Assembly: GCA_020060215.1 (NCBI GenBank)
Contig: JAGVAP010000021.1
Coordinates: 9,003-73,002, forward strand
Origin: Deltaproteobacteria bacterium
GTDB taxonomy: Bacteria; Desulfobacterota; DSM-4660; Desulfatiglandales; HGW-15
Length of the DNA: 64,000 bases
Reading direction: 5' to 3'
Shown here: positions 51,819-61,321 of the stretch, piece after piece
Layout: every line of letters starts with the position of its first letter
Position numbering within the stretch: position 1 is the first letter of the stretch
Position numbers and translations under genes: made by a program
Notes under the pieces: model-generated
What the model saw: the letters and a program-made list of their open reading frames with translations, nothing else
What the model was told of the DNA's origin: nothing
The model's database searches: none

Positions 51819-54521
51819 TCAATCCACAAACACCGGCTCCCGCATGATCAGACGTATCGCCTCTCGGGCCGCCTCCGCCAGCGCAGGATGGGACTGTTCC
51901 AGGTTGGCGACCTGCCTGAGATGATCCGCCGTCCTCATCACCAGGGAGGCCATATCGCCCTCATCCACAGGAATGAAGGACATCACCTCCTCCCACGGGA
52001 GACGTCTTGCCCACAGGTACAGGGCCGCAGCAGGCCAGAACAGGACCTGCGGATCCTCAAAGGCCCTTCTCACCATGAGGAGCCGGATCTCCTCGATGAG
52101 ACCAACCATCCGGTGGTAAGCGCTTTCCAGGACCTCCAGGCTTTCCGGAGCGCCGATGCGGATCTCCACCTCCTGAAACCGGTCCCAGACGAACGGAGCG
52201 ATGCAGCCGGCCATCACCTCCGGACCGATGGACTCGAACGCGCCCTTTCTGATGGCCTCGGCAATCAAGAGGGGGTGGTCGAGTCTCAGCTTGGACGCCC
52301 ATACTCCGTCCGCCGTCAGGTGGTGCTGTTCATCGATGAACCCGGTCTCCCGGAGGAACCTGATGTGCCGTTTGAAACTGAGCCACAGCCCTCCCGGCAG
52401 CTCCTCCAGGTTGGGGATGAGGGATCGGAACCTCCCCAGGAGTTTGCGTACATCGCCCCTGCCCCCATCGATGCACATCCGCAGACGCTCACATTCCTCG
52501 CAGACCATTTCCGAAAGGGCACTCCGGATCTCGCCCCGCTCATCCCCGGGCCCGCCCCTCCCTTCGGCCTCGATCTCGATAGGACGAAGCCCTTTTCCGG
52601 GGATCGAGGCAAGGAGGGGCTGCAGATGCTCCACCACATGGGGCTCGGGGAGATCGACTTTGTGGTCCAGGACCGCCTTGATCTGGTGAATGTCCACCTT
52701 CTTGAGGACGATCCTCCCCCTGCGCACCTTCAAGAGCCTCTTGATGTTGTGCGCCCCGCAGATCAGCCTTCCCTGATCCATGAAGGTGTGAAACACGATG
52801 TAGACGATCCCGTTCTTGTGGAGGATCAGTCTCCCGGGAGTCAGCACCTCCCTGTAGACCTGCGCAAGCCTGTTCAGCCGCGCTTCCCGGGCGGTCCGCT
52901 TTGCAGCGCGCTGGAGCTCCGTCCTCATCTGCACAAGCTCAAGCACCTGATAAGGGTCGTCCGTGTCGCACCGTCCCCCGGAGAGGATTCCGCTGAACTC
53001 CGCCAGCATCCGTTCCCACTCGGTCTGCAGGGGCGAGGCTTTTCTCTTCTGCTGGAAGGATGCGAAGGACCGCTCCAGGAGATTGTGCACCTCCGGCGGG
53101 GAATGGGAGAGGAGCAGGTTCAGCGCCATGGAGAAATTGATGTGGATCCGGCTCTCCAGAGGCTCCGGCTGAGAACCCTTGAGCCGGTAGATGAGCCGGG
53201 GGTCCTGGTGGACGCCGGGCAGGATGACCGCGAATCCGATGTTGTCCTTCCCCCGCCTGCCCGCCCGCCCGGTCATCTGCTGAAGCTCCGTGGCCGTGAG
53301 GTCGGCGAATTCACGACCGGTGAAACGGTCGCTCTGAACCAGGACGACCGTCCGCGCAGGAAAGTTGACCCCTGCGGCCACGGTGGAGGTCGAGAAGATC
53401 GCATCCAGGTAGCCCTTGTTCATCATCTCTTCTACGAGCACTTTCCAGTAGGGCAGCTGCCCGGCGTGGTGGGACCCCACCATGCAGGACAAGAGGGGTC
53501 TGATCTGACGGTTTCTTTCCAGGTGAGGATATCGCTGCAGGAAACTCTTCACCTCCCGCCTCAGCCGCTCCTTGACCTCATAGGGCTTGTCCGCGGGGAA
53601 GCAGGTGAATACGGCCCTGTCGCAGTCCACCCTCGATTTCAGGAAGAAGATGGCGGGCAGCAGATCGAAGGCGCGGAGGCATTGGATGATCTCGCCGAAT
53701 CCCGTTCTTCTCCCCCTCTCCATGTACTCGGGAGACTCGACCAGCTTCCGCACCTTCGGCATCAACCCCTTCCGTCCGCCGAGGGGGGTAATGAGCCCGT
53801 CCGGGAAGAGGAAGAGCATCTCGAGCGGCACGGGCCTGTCCATGGACCGCACCACCTGAACCCTGGTGGAGCGGTTCTGATCGAGCCACTCGGCGATCTC
53901 CTCTGCATTGGATATGGTGGCCGAGAGGAGCAGCAGTCGCACCCGGGGAGGAAGGTAGATCAGCGTCTCTTCCCAGACGACCCCCCTGTCCGGATCGCTC
54001 AGGTAGTGGGCCTCGTCCAGGATGACCAGATCCGCCTGGAGGTCTCTCCCCTGCTGCATGGAATCGTAGAGTTGGTTCCGGAGGATCTCAGTGGTGCCCA
54101 CAAGGATGGGCGCGGTCGGGTTCTCCTTCCGGTCCCCGGTAAGGATCCCGCACTGTTCCTTGCCGAACTCCTGGGAGAAATCCCTGTAGATGGAATTGGA
54201 AAGGGCCTTCAAAGGCGAGGCATACCAGGCCTTCAACCCTTTCGACAGGAAGCGGGTGATGGCCTGGGAGGCTATCCAGGTCTTTCCCGAACCGGTGGGC
54301 GCGCTGACGAGGACGTCGGACTCCTCCAGTTTCTCCAGGGCCTCGAGCTGAAACGGATCCGGGGCAAAAGGCCGCGCCTCCGGGACGCCGATCTTCTTGA
54401 AGGTCTTCTTGAGCAGCGGATCGACCTTGGGGTCCTCGCAGAGTCCCCTCCTGCCGGTCCGGGGGAGGGCGGCATGTTTCTTTCGTGCGGGTCGGCGGTA
54501 GTACCGTATTCTATCCGGCAT
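51819..54521 (-). CDS. Ski2-like superfamily 2 DEAD/DEAH-box helicase
   Basis: A 900-aa protein. Motif I APTGSGKT (74-81), motif II LDEAHYLSD (about 168-176), motif III SATIS, and motif VI QMTGRAGRRGKDN (about 427-440) are all present, with GVNFPARTVV before motif VI. The C-terminal half (about 480-900) is helical and resembles the DSHCT region of Mtr4/Ski2-type and bacterial HelY-like proteins. A Cys pair near 680 (CEECERLRMC) may bind zinc. It is probably an RNA helicase in RNA turnover or ribosome assembly. The N-terminal 50 residues are basic. Confidence 0.9.
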   Translation of the reverse strand: MPDRIRYYRRPARKKHAALPRTGRRGLCEDPKVDPLLKKTFKKIGVPEARPFAPDPFQLEALEKLEESDVLVSAPTGSGKTWIASQAITRFLSKGLKAWYASPLKALSNSIYRDFSQEFGKEQCGILTGDRKENPTAPILVGTTEILRNQLYDSMQQGRDLQADLVILDEAHYLSDPDRGVVWEETLIYLPPRVRLLLLSATISNAEEIAEWLDQNRSTRVQVVRSMDRPVPLEMLFLFPDGLITPLGGRKGLMPKVRKLVESPEYMERGRRTGFGEIIQCLRAFDLLPAIFFLKSRVDCDRAVFTCFPADKPYEVKERLRREVKSFLQRYPHLERNRQIRPLLSCMVGSHHAGQLPYWKVLVEEMMNKGYLDAIFSTSTVAAGVNFPARTVVLVQSDRFTGREFADLTATELQQMTGRAGRRGKDNIGFAVILPGVHQDPRLIYRLKGSQPEPLESRIHINFSMALNLLLSHSPPEVHNLLERSFASFQQKRKASPLQTEWERMLAEFSGILSGGRCDTDDPYQVLELVQMRTELQRAAKRTAREARLNRLAQVYREVLTPGRLILHKNGIVYIVFHTFMDQGRLICGAHNIKRLLKVRRGRIVLKKVDIHQIKAVLDHKVDLPEPHVVEHLQPLLASIPGKGLRPIEIEAEGRGGPGDERGEIRSALSEMVCEECERLRMCIDGGRGDVRKLLGRFRSLIPNLEELPGGLWLSFKRHIRFLRETGFIDEQHHLTADGVWASKLRLDHPLLIAEAIRKGAFESIGPEVMAGCIAPFVWDRFQEVEIRIGAPESLEVLESAYHRMVGLIEEIRLLMVRRAFEDPQVLFWPAAALYLWARRLPWEEVMSFIPVDEGDMASLVMRTADHLRQVANLEQSHPALAEAAREAIRLIMREPVFVD

Positions 54522-54711
54522 CAGGTCCTTCTGCCACGGAGACTGGGGAATGTCCGACGTGGAATGACCAGTGTCCAGTTTCCAGGTGAAACGGAAGATT
54601 CCTCAGGGCGGTTGAATCCGCCGCAGATAGGGTTCGACTTCCTCATTTCCATGAGCATTGGAATTCTACATCCTACATTCTTTGGTGTCTTCGCGGCGAT
54701 CTTCTTTCTCG
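54522..54711. repeat. fragmentary word DNA between the acyl-CoA dehydrogenase and helicase genes
   Basis: Contains CCGACGTGGAATGACCAGTG, GAGCATTGGAATTCTACATC and CATTCTTTGGTGTCTTCGCG, which look like decayed family C and family B words. No gene is seen. Confidence 0.5.
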
Positions 54712-56334
54712 TCAACAGCTGAGGCCGAGCAAATGGGCGGCCACGGTGTCCATGTCCTTCAGGTAACCGGCCTGCGCCTTTGCAGGTTGCAGCGATTCCA
54801 GCATCGGGACCATGCCTTCCATGCAGGGATCGCAACCGCACGCGATCTTGACCCCATTCATGTAGACCTTCTCGATCACATCCCTCGCGAAGAGCCGGGC
54901 CGCCGCATTCATGTACTCCCGGTCCCTGCCGTCCCCGAGACGGGCAACCTTTTCGCAGAAGGCCTCCCCCACTTCCGCCCAGGTCATCATGTCCGCAAGG
55001 AGGAAGAGGACGTGCTGCGATCTGCTCAGCTTGGCGGCCCTGACCCTGGAGATCGTCTCGTTGACGACGCGGACAGCGGCGGAAACCGCTTTGGCGCCCG
55101 AGTCAGCCGGCATGGCATCCAGGGATCCCGCCATCTTGCCGTAATACGCCCCCTTGGAGCGGACGGTCTCCCTCATGCGGAACATGGCGATGATATTTCG
55201 CTGGATCTCGCTCGTGCCCTCGAAGATGGTGGTGATCTTGATGTCCCGCTTGATCTTTTCCACCTCGTATTCCCTGGTGTACCCATATCCCCCAAGGGCC
55301 TGGATGGCATCGTTGGCCGCCGCGTCCCCGGCCTCGGTGGCAAAGTACTTTGCGATCGACCCTTCCACCTGGAGATCCTCCTCTCCCGAGTCGATCCTCC
55401 TCGCCGTCTTCTCGACATAGGCCCTGGCCGCCTCGAGCCGAACGGCGTTGGGCACCAGCAGCCGATGGGTATACCCCTGCTTCTCACAGAGCGGTGAACC
55501 GAACTGGACCCTGACCTTGGAATAGGAGACCGCCTTCTCGAGTGCGGCCACACCGGCCCCCAGTCCGAAGGTAGCCACCATCAGCCGGGTATACCCGAAC
55601 ACCTCGTTTGCCTGCTTCAGCCCCTGCCCTTCCACGCCGCCGATCAGATTCTCGACGGGGACGTACAGGTCCTCCAGGACCAGAGGGCAGGTGTCCGAAG
55701 CCCTGATCCCATGCTTGTCCTCGTGTTTTCCGGGTTTCAACCCTTCGGCCCCGGGCTCCACCACGAAGAAGGAGGGTCCGTCGGGTGCGTCGGCGAGGAT
55801 CGTGTAGAGATCCGCGACCCCGCCGTTGGTAATGAACTGCTTCTGCCCGTTGATCCGGTACCCGCGGACCCTCCCCGCATCGTCGAGGATCCTTTCCGCT
55901 TTGGTCTTGAGCGCCTGGACATTGGACCCGGCCTCAGGTTCGGTCACGCCGTATGCCACGATGAGCCCCTGCTCCGCGATCTTTCGAATGTACCTCTCCT
56001 TCTGCTCGGGCCTGGCGCCCACCCTGAGTGGATCCATACCCAGGCAGATGGCCAGGAAAGAGGTGGCGATGGCGAGGTCCATCTTGGCCATCCGCTCCGA
56101 CACGACTGCGATTTCGGTCGCCCCCGCACCCAGTCCTCCATATTCTTCCGGAATGAAGATCAGGTGCAGGGCGATCTCCGGGCTCAACATGAACCGGATC
56201 AGGTCGAGGGGGAATTCGCCTCTGCCGTCCATTTCCAGCTTGACGGGAAGGGTGACTCTCTCCTTTTCCAGCTTTGCGATCGTCTCGAGAACCATGGAAA
56301 GGACTTCCGGGTCCATCTTCGCAGTACCTGTCAT
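54712..56334 (-). CDS. acyl-CoA dehydrogenase with C-terminal extension
   Basis: A 540-aa FAD flavoenzyme. The standard fold spans about 1-385: YGVTEPEAGSNVQALKT (FAD/substrate loop), QFITNGG, and the catalytic Glu in IFEGTSEIQRNI (about 375-386), followed by about 150 extra helical residues as in very-long-chain-type and related bacterial enzymes. A CGCDPC stretch near 505 is Cys-rich. It oxidises an acyl-CoA, and electrons go to ETF. The substrate chain is unknown. The ATG at 56334 has AAGGAG eight bases upstream. cobO lies upstream on the same strand. Confidence 0.92.
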   Translation of the reverse strand: MTGTAKMDPEVLSMVLETIAKLEKERVTLPVKLEMDGRGEFPLDLIRFMLSPEIALHLIFIPEEYGGLGAGATEIAVVSERMAKMDLAIATSFLAICLGMDPLRVGARPEQKERYIRKIAEQGLIVAYGVTEPEAGSNVQALKTKAERILDDAGRVRGYRINGQKQFITNGGVADLYTILADAPDGPSFFVVEPGAEGLKPGKHEDKHGIRASDTCPLVLEDLYVPVENLIGGVEGQGLKQANEVFGYTRLMVATFGLGAGVAALEKAVSYSKVRVQFGSPLCEKQGYTHRLLVPNAVRLEAARAYVEKTARRIDSGEEDLQVEGSIAKYFATEAGDAAANDAIQALGGYGYTREYEVEKIKRDIKITTIFEGTSEIQRNIIAMFRMRETVRSKGAYYGKMAGSLDAMPADSGAKAVSAAVRVVNETISRVRAAKLSRSQHVLFLLADMMTWAEVGEAFCEKVARLGDGRDREYMNAAARLFARDVIEKVYMNGVKIACGCDPCMEGMVPMLESLQPAKAQAGYLKDMDTVAAHLLGLSC

Positions 56335-56416
56335 GCAGTTCACTCCTTGGTAAGTCGTTCGTGGTTGGTGATTTATGACCAACGAGGGACAAAGGACAAA
56401 CCGGGAAGGGCTCTTC

Positions 56417-56959
56417 TCAGAACTCAATCCCCTTCTGGCCCTTGATTCCCTTCTTGAAGGGATGCTTGACCTCCTTCATCTCCGTCACCAGATCGGCCCG
56501 TTCGATCAGCTCGGGACGGGCGTTCCTCCCGGTCAGCACCAGGTGAAGCGAAGGGGGCTTCTTCTCCAGCGCATCGAGGAGATCGTTCAGGGGCAGGAGA
56601 CCATAATCCACTACGTAATTGATCTCGTCCAGGATAATCATCTGAAACGCCCCGGAGCTCATCTTCTCCAGGAATGAGTCCCACGCATGCCGGATCGCCC
56701 TCAGGTCCTCTTCACCGGGCCCCTTCCGGTCGAACCGAATGAACCCCTTGCCCATGGGTACAATCTGCAGATAGGGGGAAAGCTTCCGGGCGCTGTCCAG
56801 CTCCCCGTAATGCCTGCCCCCCTTGATGAACTGGATCATGAGGACCTTGAGTCTATGACCGGCCGCCCGGAAGGCCATTCCCATGGCCGCCGTGGTCTTT
56901 CCTTTTCCGGATCCTGTAAAGACGATGATCAACCCTTTCGTCTTCTCGTCTGGTTCCAT
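56417..56959 (-). CDS. cobO: cob(I)yrinic acid a,c-diamide adenosyltransferase (CobO/BtuR type)
   Basis: A 180-aa protein. The P-loop FTGSGKGKTTAAMGMAFRA lies near the N-terminus. LDEINYVVDYGLL and the C-terminal VKHPFKKGIKGQKGIEF are hallmarks of the CobA/CobO/BtuR family. It adds the 5'-deoxyadenosyl group to corrinoids using ATP. It fits a B12-using anaerobe and the corrinoid-linked reading of the MetE-like gene. Start MEPDEKTKG is chosen; the longer reading has no family match. Confidence 0.94.
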   Translation of the reverse strand: MEPDEKTKGLIIVFTGSGKGKTTAAMGMAFRAAGHRLKVLMIQFIKGGRHYGELDSARKLSPYLQIVPMGKGFIRFDRKGPGEEDLRAIRHAWDSFLEKMSSGAFQMIILDEINYVVDYGLLPLNDLLDALEKKPPSLHLVLTGRNARPELIERADLVTEMKEVKHPFKKGIKGQKGIEF

Positions 56960-57048
56960 TTTGCTTTCCAGGGGGTTCGATGATGTTGCGGAACGGCCGC
57001 AGAGAGACACTCCCCCTCTGCGGCCTCTGTGAGCATGCACAATGCCGG

Positions 57049-57921
57049 TTACTCCTTGATCAGGCTGAGCCGATTCTGGTGGTAGGCATTCCTGAGTGCG
57101 ATATAGGGGTCGATTGCGGCCCTCTTCAAAGCCTCATACTCCCCGATTCTCAGGGACGTTTCGTTTACGGTCGAATACGTGCGTATCCCCGCATTGTACC
57201 ACACATCGGAGATCAGGTAATTCAAAGGGTTGAGGAACCCGTCTCCCGCCATTCCGACGCTGTCCCGGGCCGTGGAGGGGCCGAGGATCGGCCAGACGAT
57301 GTAAAAACCGGGTCCGACGCCATACCGTCCGAGGGTCTGTCCGAGGTCTTCGTTCTGCCTCTTCAGCTTGACTTCATCCGGGAGGACATCCAGGAAACCG
57401 CCGACCCCGAACACGGTATTCACCATGAAGAAACCGAGTTCGTTCGCAGCGCCGTCGACCTTCCCCTGCAGCAGGCAGTTCACGAAACGGATCGGGAAGG
57501 CGAGGTTATAGAAGAAGTTCCTCACCCCGACCCTGGCAGGTTCGGGCACCACTGCCTTGTACCCTCTTGCCACAGGCTTCAGGAACCAGAAATAGAGCCG
57601 GTCGTTGAACTGGAAGAAGAAGCGGTTCACAGGCTCCAGCACATCCGACAGCTCCTCCGGCTCTGAGTCGAACGGCTCCACGCCTAGCGGGGTCCCCGGA
57701 GACACAGGGGACTGTGCCAGGATCAGGTCGCGTCCGTCCGAGACCGCGGTTGGGCCCGCGATCCGGATCAGGGGCGAGATCGGTCCCGGATCTTTATAGG
57801 CAGAGGATCCGGGAGACGACTGTCTCAGGACACCTCCCTCAAAGGCAAGGCCCGCCGAGAGCGGCACAACCAGAACGCAAAGGCTCAACCCCAGAATCAG
57901 CGGAGCGTGACGCTTCATCAT
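57049..57921 (-). CDS. mlaA: MlaA/VacJ-family outer-membrane lipid-asymmetry protein
   Basis: A 290-aa protein. The signal sequence (about 1-27, MMKRHAPLILGLSLCVLVVP) contains LSLC but no good lipobox after the hydrophobic core, so a lipoprotein is uncertain. The MlaA core begins at SDVLEPVNRFFFQFNDRLYF (about 90-110), with VNTVFGVGGFLDV, the family loop DLGQTLGRYGVGPGFYIVWP, and GPSTARDSVGM. An additional linker of about 55 residues precedes the core. It removes phospholipid from the outer leaflet and passes it to MlaC. Last gene of the mla run. Confidence 0.93.
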   Translation of the reverse strand: MMKRHAPLILGLSLCVLVVPLSAGLAFEGGVLRQSSPGSSAYKDPGPISPLIRIAGPTAVSDGRDLILAQSPVSPGTPLGVEPFDSEPEELSDVLEPVNRFFFQFNDRLYFWFLKPVARGYKAVVPEPARVGVRNFFYNLAFPIRFVNCLLQGKVDGAANELGFFMVNTVFGVGGFLDVLPDEVKLKRQNEDLGQTLGRYGVGPGFYIVWPILGPSTARDSVGMAGDGFLNPLNYLISDVWYNAGIRTYSTVNETSLRIGEYEALKRAAIDPYIALRNAYHQNRLSLIKE

Positions 57922-58062
57922 GTAACCATAACCCCCTTTTGATCTCAACGGCGCAAACCGGGTTCTCTGAGCCCGGTCAGAGACAAAGGGCCCTGCCCTT
58001 TCGGCCCGACCGGAGTAATGGAGTGGTGGAGGGTTTGGGGAGAGGGAGAAATCCCAAAGGAT

Positions 58063-58671
58063 TCAATTCCCTTCCGCCACCTTCCGCTCCAGGAGCTTCA
58101 CGAGTTCCTGATAAGACGATTTCGCGAGGATCCCGGAAAACTGGACCCTGTAGTTGTTGACGAGGCTCACCCCGGCGATACTGATATCGTAGACCCGCCA
58201 GTCGTTATCCTTTTTTCTCAATCGGTACTTGACGGGCACCTCGGCGTTCTGCGTGGTCACGATCTTCACATCCACCTCGGCATAATCCCCGTCCTGGTTC
58301 TCGCCCAGGTAGAATACCTTCTCGCCCGCATACCCCTCCACCCTGTCGAGGTACGTCCTCTCGAGAAGATCCCCGAAAAGCGCAACGAATCTCTTCTTCT
58401 CCTCCGGGGTTCTCGCCGCCCAGTGGGTACCCAGGGAGCGGCGGGCCATCTCTTCCCAGTCGAACCGTTCGTCCACCGCCTTCCGGATCAACTTCCTCCT
58501 TTCCTCGGCCTTGGCCGGGCTCTTCAGATCCCGGTTCGTGACAATCGAAAGGATCTTGTTCGTGGTCTCCTTGATCTTCACCGTCGGCTCTCCGGCCATT
58601 GCCCTCTCATGGGAGAAGGCAATCAGGAAAAGGAGCAGGATCGCTCCCATAATGCTGCATAGTATTCTCAT
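58063..58671 (-). CDS. mlaC: MlaC-family periplasmic phospholipid carrier
   Basis: A 202-aa protein with a signal peptide (about 1-26, ending RAMA). The MlaC/Ttg2D fold is shown by FDWEEMARRSLGTHWAARTP, FVALFGDLLERTYLDRVEGY and the late DWRVYDISIAGVSLVNNYR. It ferries phospholipid between MlaA and the MlaFED complex. Start MRILCSIM is chosen; the longer reading is encoded by family N word DNA. 86 bp of that word DNA separates it from mlaD. Confidence 0.93.
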   Translation of the reverse strand: MRILCSIMGAILLLFLIAFSHERAMAGEPTVKIKETTNKILSIVTNRDLKSPAKAEERRKLIRKAVDERFDWEEMARRSLGTHWAARTPEEKKRFVALFGDLLERTYLDRVEGYAGEKVFYLGENQDGDYAEVDVKIVTTQNAEVPVKYRLRKKDNDWRVYDISIAGVSLVNNYRVQFSGILAKSSYQELVKLLERKVAEGN

Positions 58672-58683
58672 TCTGCCTCCAAC

Positions 58684-58725
58684 TCGCTGGAAGATCCGAA
58701 GATCGAAATCCGAAACTCGAAAGGG
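58684..58725. repeat. 'CCGAAGATCGAAATCCGAAAC' word DNA (family N) between mlaD and mlaC
   Basis: GATCCGAAGATCGAAATCCG followed by AAACTCGAAAGG, in the 86-bp mlaD-mlaC gap. Same style as 45225-45290. Confidence 0.6.
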
Positions 58726-58757
58726 GGAACAGCTGAAACACCGGCTGAGCTGCGGCA

Positions 58758-59198
58758 TCAGATCTTCCCAAAGACATAGTTCGATATCACCTGCTCGAAA
58801 TCCACCGGCGGTTGGGTCTCCCGGATCCGGTCCCCCTGCGCCAGGAGGTCGTCGGATGCCCCCGGGGTGATCTCGACATATTTTTCCCCGATCAGTCCCC
58901 GCGTCTTGATGGCTGCGATGGCGTCTTCCTGCACCTTGACCTGGTAGGGAAGGCTCATCACCACCCTGGCTTGGTACTCCTGCAGGCTGATCTCCTTTAC
59001 GCGCCCGACCTGCACCCCGGCAATGGCCACGCTCGACCCGCTCCTGAGCCCGCCGGTGTTGGAGAACAGGCCATACACCTCATACCCTTCGGTCCCCAGA
59101 AGTTCCATCCTGCCCAGGCGGATGGATAGATACCCCAGGCAGACGATGCCCGCAATCAAAAAAAGCCCTACGGTCAGCTCCAAATCGAATCTTCTCAT
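58758..59198 (-). CDS. mlaD: MlaD-family MCE-domain protein
   Basis: A 146-aa protein. The N-terminal membrane anchor (about 8-28, LTVGLFLIAGIVCLGYLSI) is followed by one MCE domain (about 38-118, with GLRSGSSVAIAGVQVGRVKE). The C-terminal ends FEQVISNYVFGKI. It forms a hexameric ring on MlaFE through which lipid passes. The length is similar to a minimal single-MCE MlaD. Gap to mlaF is 31 bp. Confidence 0.95.
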   Translation of the reverse strand: MRRFDLELTVGLFLIAGIVCLGYLSIRLGRMELLGTEGYEVYGLFSNTGGLRSGSSVAIAGVQVGRVKEISLQEYQARVVMSLPYQVKVQEDAIAAIKTRGLIGEKYVEITPGASDDLLAQGDRIRETQPPVDFEQVISNYVFGKI

Positions 59199-59229
59199 CT
59201 CCTTGCGTCTCCTTGATCCCGCCCGAGAT

Positions 59230-60027
59230 TCAGCTGAGGTGGATCTCCTTCCTCCGCCGGTACTTCTCGATGATCTCGAGATGGCATTCGTCCTCGTCCA
59301 GTCCCTCTCCGGCGCAGAGAAACGGCTTTACGAGCGGATCTTCCGAGTTCACGATCTCCTCCGGCGTCCCCAGGAAAACGACCACTCCCTCGTGCAGCAT
59401 CGCGACCTTGTCCACGATTTCGAGCACCCTGGGGATCTCGTGGGTGACGATAATGCCCGTAAACTTCAGATTCCGGTGACAGGACTGGATGAGGTTCAGG
59501 ATGGTCCTGCCGGTGATGGGGTCGAGGCCGGTGGTAGGCTCGTCAAAGAGCATGATCTCCGGCTGTTCGATCAGGGCCCTTGCCAGGGAGGCCCTCTTGA
59601 CCATGCCGCCGCTGATCTGGGACGGGAATTTGTCTTCCGAACCGGTCAGACCCACCTGCTCCAGCTGTGAATTCACCCGCCCTCTCAGCTCTTCTTCACC
59701 CATTCTTGCCTTTTCCCTCAGGGGAAAGGCCACGTTGTCAAATATAGTCATGGAGTCGAACAATGCACCGCTCTGGAAGAGAAACCCGAGCCTCGCACGC
59801 AGCTCGGAGAGTCGTCTCCCCTTCAGCGCGCAGATGTCCATGCCGTCCACGAGGACGCGCCCCTTGTCAGGTCTCATGAGGCCGGCCACGTGCTTCAGGA
59901 GAACGCTCTTGCCATATCCGCTGCGGCCGATGAGGGCGAGGATCTCCCCTTTCTTCACTTCGAAGGAGATCCCCTTCAGCACCCTGGTGCCGTCAAAGGA
60001 TTTGTGGATGTCTTCCAATCGGATCAT
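59230..60027 (-). CDS. mlaF: MlaF-family ABC ATPase
   Basis: A 265-aa ATPase. Walker A is GRSGYGKSVLLKH, near residue 33, with Tyr in place of the common Gly or Ser. The signature region is SGGMVKRASLARAL, which fits MlaF better than generic exporters. Walker B is IMLFDEPTTGLDP, with the switch His in VTHEI. It drives MlaFEDB lipid transport. The C-terminal tail is charged. No mlaB (STAS) gene was found in the operon. Confidence 0.95.
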   Translation of the reverse strand: MIRLEDIHKSFDGTRVLKGISFEVKKGEILALIGRSGYGKSVLLKHVAGLMRPDKGRVLVDGMDICALKGRRLSELRARLGFLFQSGALFDSMTIFDNVAFPLREKARMGEEELRGRVNSQLEQVGLTGSEDKFPSQISGGMVKRASLARALIEQPEIMLFDEPTTGLDPITGRTILNLIQSCHRNLKFTGIIVTHEIPRVLEIVDKVAMLHEGVVVFLGTPEEIVNSEDPLVKPFLCAGEGLDEDECHLEIIEKYRRRKEIHLS

Positions 60028-60043
60028 TCAAGCACCAATACAA

Positions 60044-60200
60044 AAGGCACGCGTGAAACGTCACAGGTGACAGGTAACACGGCGGACCCGAGCCGCTCTT
60101 CGTGTTACGTTCCACGTGTTCCGCGTTCCTTTGCGCTTACGTTCGACGAGTGACCTGGTACGATCGTGTTGCCTTCCACGTGTTCCCTGTTACGATCCCC
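60044..60200. repeat. 'CGTGAAACGTCACAGGTGAC' word DNA, inverted halves (family J)
   Basis: The left half CGCGTGAAACGTCACAGGTG and CAGGTAACACGG pairs loosely with TTCGTGTTACGTTCCACGTG, TTCCACGTGTTCCCTGTTAC and others on the right. It makes up nearly all of the mlaE-mlaF gap (60028-60214), which interrupts the operon. Confidence 0.75.
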
Positions 60201-60214
60201 TATGCTGGATCCCT

Positions 60215-61027
60215 TCAAAAGAGCAGGTGAGTGGAGGTGATGAAATAATCCCACACCAGAATCAGCACAGAGGAAAGAACCACCGCCTGCGTGGTGGACT
60301 TGCTCACCCCCTCAGCCCCGAACCCCGTGTAAAAACCCGTATAGTACCCCTTGAAACAGCATACCCACGCGATGATGATGCCGAAATTGAAGGACTTGAA
60401 AATCCCCTCCACAATGTCCTTCATCTGCACATAGCTGATCATCTCACCGAAATAGACCCCGGACCCGACCCCGAGGAGCCGCACCCCGATGAGATAGCCC
60501 CCGAATATCCCCACCACGTCGAAGATCGCCGTCAGCAGGGGCAGGGAGATGATCGCCGCCAGGAAGTTGGGGGCGATCAGATACCTGTAGGGGTTGAGCC
60601 CCATGAGCTGCAGGGCATCGATCTGCTCGCTGATCCGCATGATCCCGATCTCGGCGGTGACCGAGGATCCCGCCCTGCCGGTGACCATGAGCGCGGAGAT
60701 CACGGGGCCCATCTCCTTGATCAGGGACAGACCGACCATCGGCCCCAGGAACGCCTCTGAGCCGAAGCGTGTGAGGGTATTGTACCCCTGATAACCCAGG
60801 ACCATGCCGGTAAAGGCCCCTGTCAAAAAGATCACGGAGATGGACTGAAAGCCGATGAACTGGACCTGTTTGACGACCAGTGAGAATTTGACGGGGGGCG
60901 TCACGGAATAGATGAACATCCTTGCAAGAAAGATCCCCATCCTGCCCATTCTGAGGATGAGCCTGATCCCTTCCGCCCCGAACATCCTGGCGACCCGTTC
61001 CGCCCAGTTCATATTCGCCTTGGCCAA
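60215..61027 (-). CDS. mlaE: MlaE-family ABC permease
   Basis: A 270-aa integral membrane protein with five or six helices. MlaE hallmarks: FIGFQSISVIFLTGAFTGMV, LGPMVGLSLIKEMGPVISAL, and the MLA-loop motif RAGSSVTAEIGIMRISEQID (about 130-149), which docks the ATPase. The C-terminus is GVSKSTTQAVVLSSVLILVW. First gene of the minus-strand mla run (E, F, D, C, A). Confidence 0.96.
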   Translation of the reverse strand: MAKANMNWAERVARMFGAEGIRLILRMGRMGIFLARMFIYSVTPPVKFSLVVKQVQFIGFQSISVIFLTGAFTGMVLGYQGYNTLTRFGSEAFLGPMVGLSLIKEMGPVISALMVTGRAGSSVTAEIGIMRISEQIDALQLMGLNPYRYLIAPNFLAAIISLPLLTAIFDVVGIFGGYLIGVRLLGVGSGVYFGEMISYVQMKDIVEGIFKSFNFGIIIAWVCCFKGYYTGFYTGFGAEGVSKSTTQAVVLSSVLILVWDYFITSTHLLF

Positions 61028-61321
61028 AGACGTCCTCCCGCACCGAAGCTCACCGTCGGATCCACTCTTCCCTCACGGATAGCGTGATATACGTGGGGGA
61101 CTTAACGCCGTTTGTTCTTCCATTAACATGAACCCTATACGTTGACAACTGCAAAAGCGGTGCCTGACTCGGTGTAAAAAAGGCACTTTTTGGGAGCCTC
61201 TTCGCAGGTTTATGGGGTGACTTACCGGCGGCCATAAGATATGCTGGGGCCGATTTCCGACGCAGACAATCCGAAGACAAACCCAAAGAACGAGAGAAGG
61301 CGCTGTATTTCGGCCGCATCG

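Noticed and set aside
51888..54722. A 944-codon open frame antisense to the Ski2-like helicase
   Set aside because: It is a shadow of a helicase with all motifs in the correct frame. Similar long shadows lie opposite infB, pnp and mrcB.
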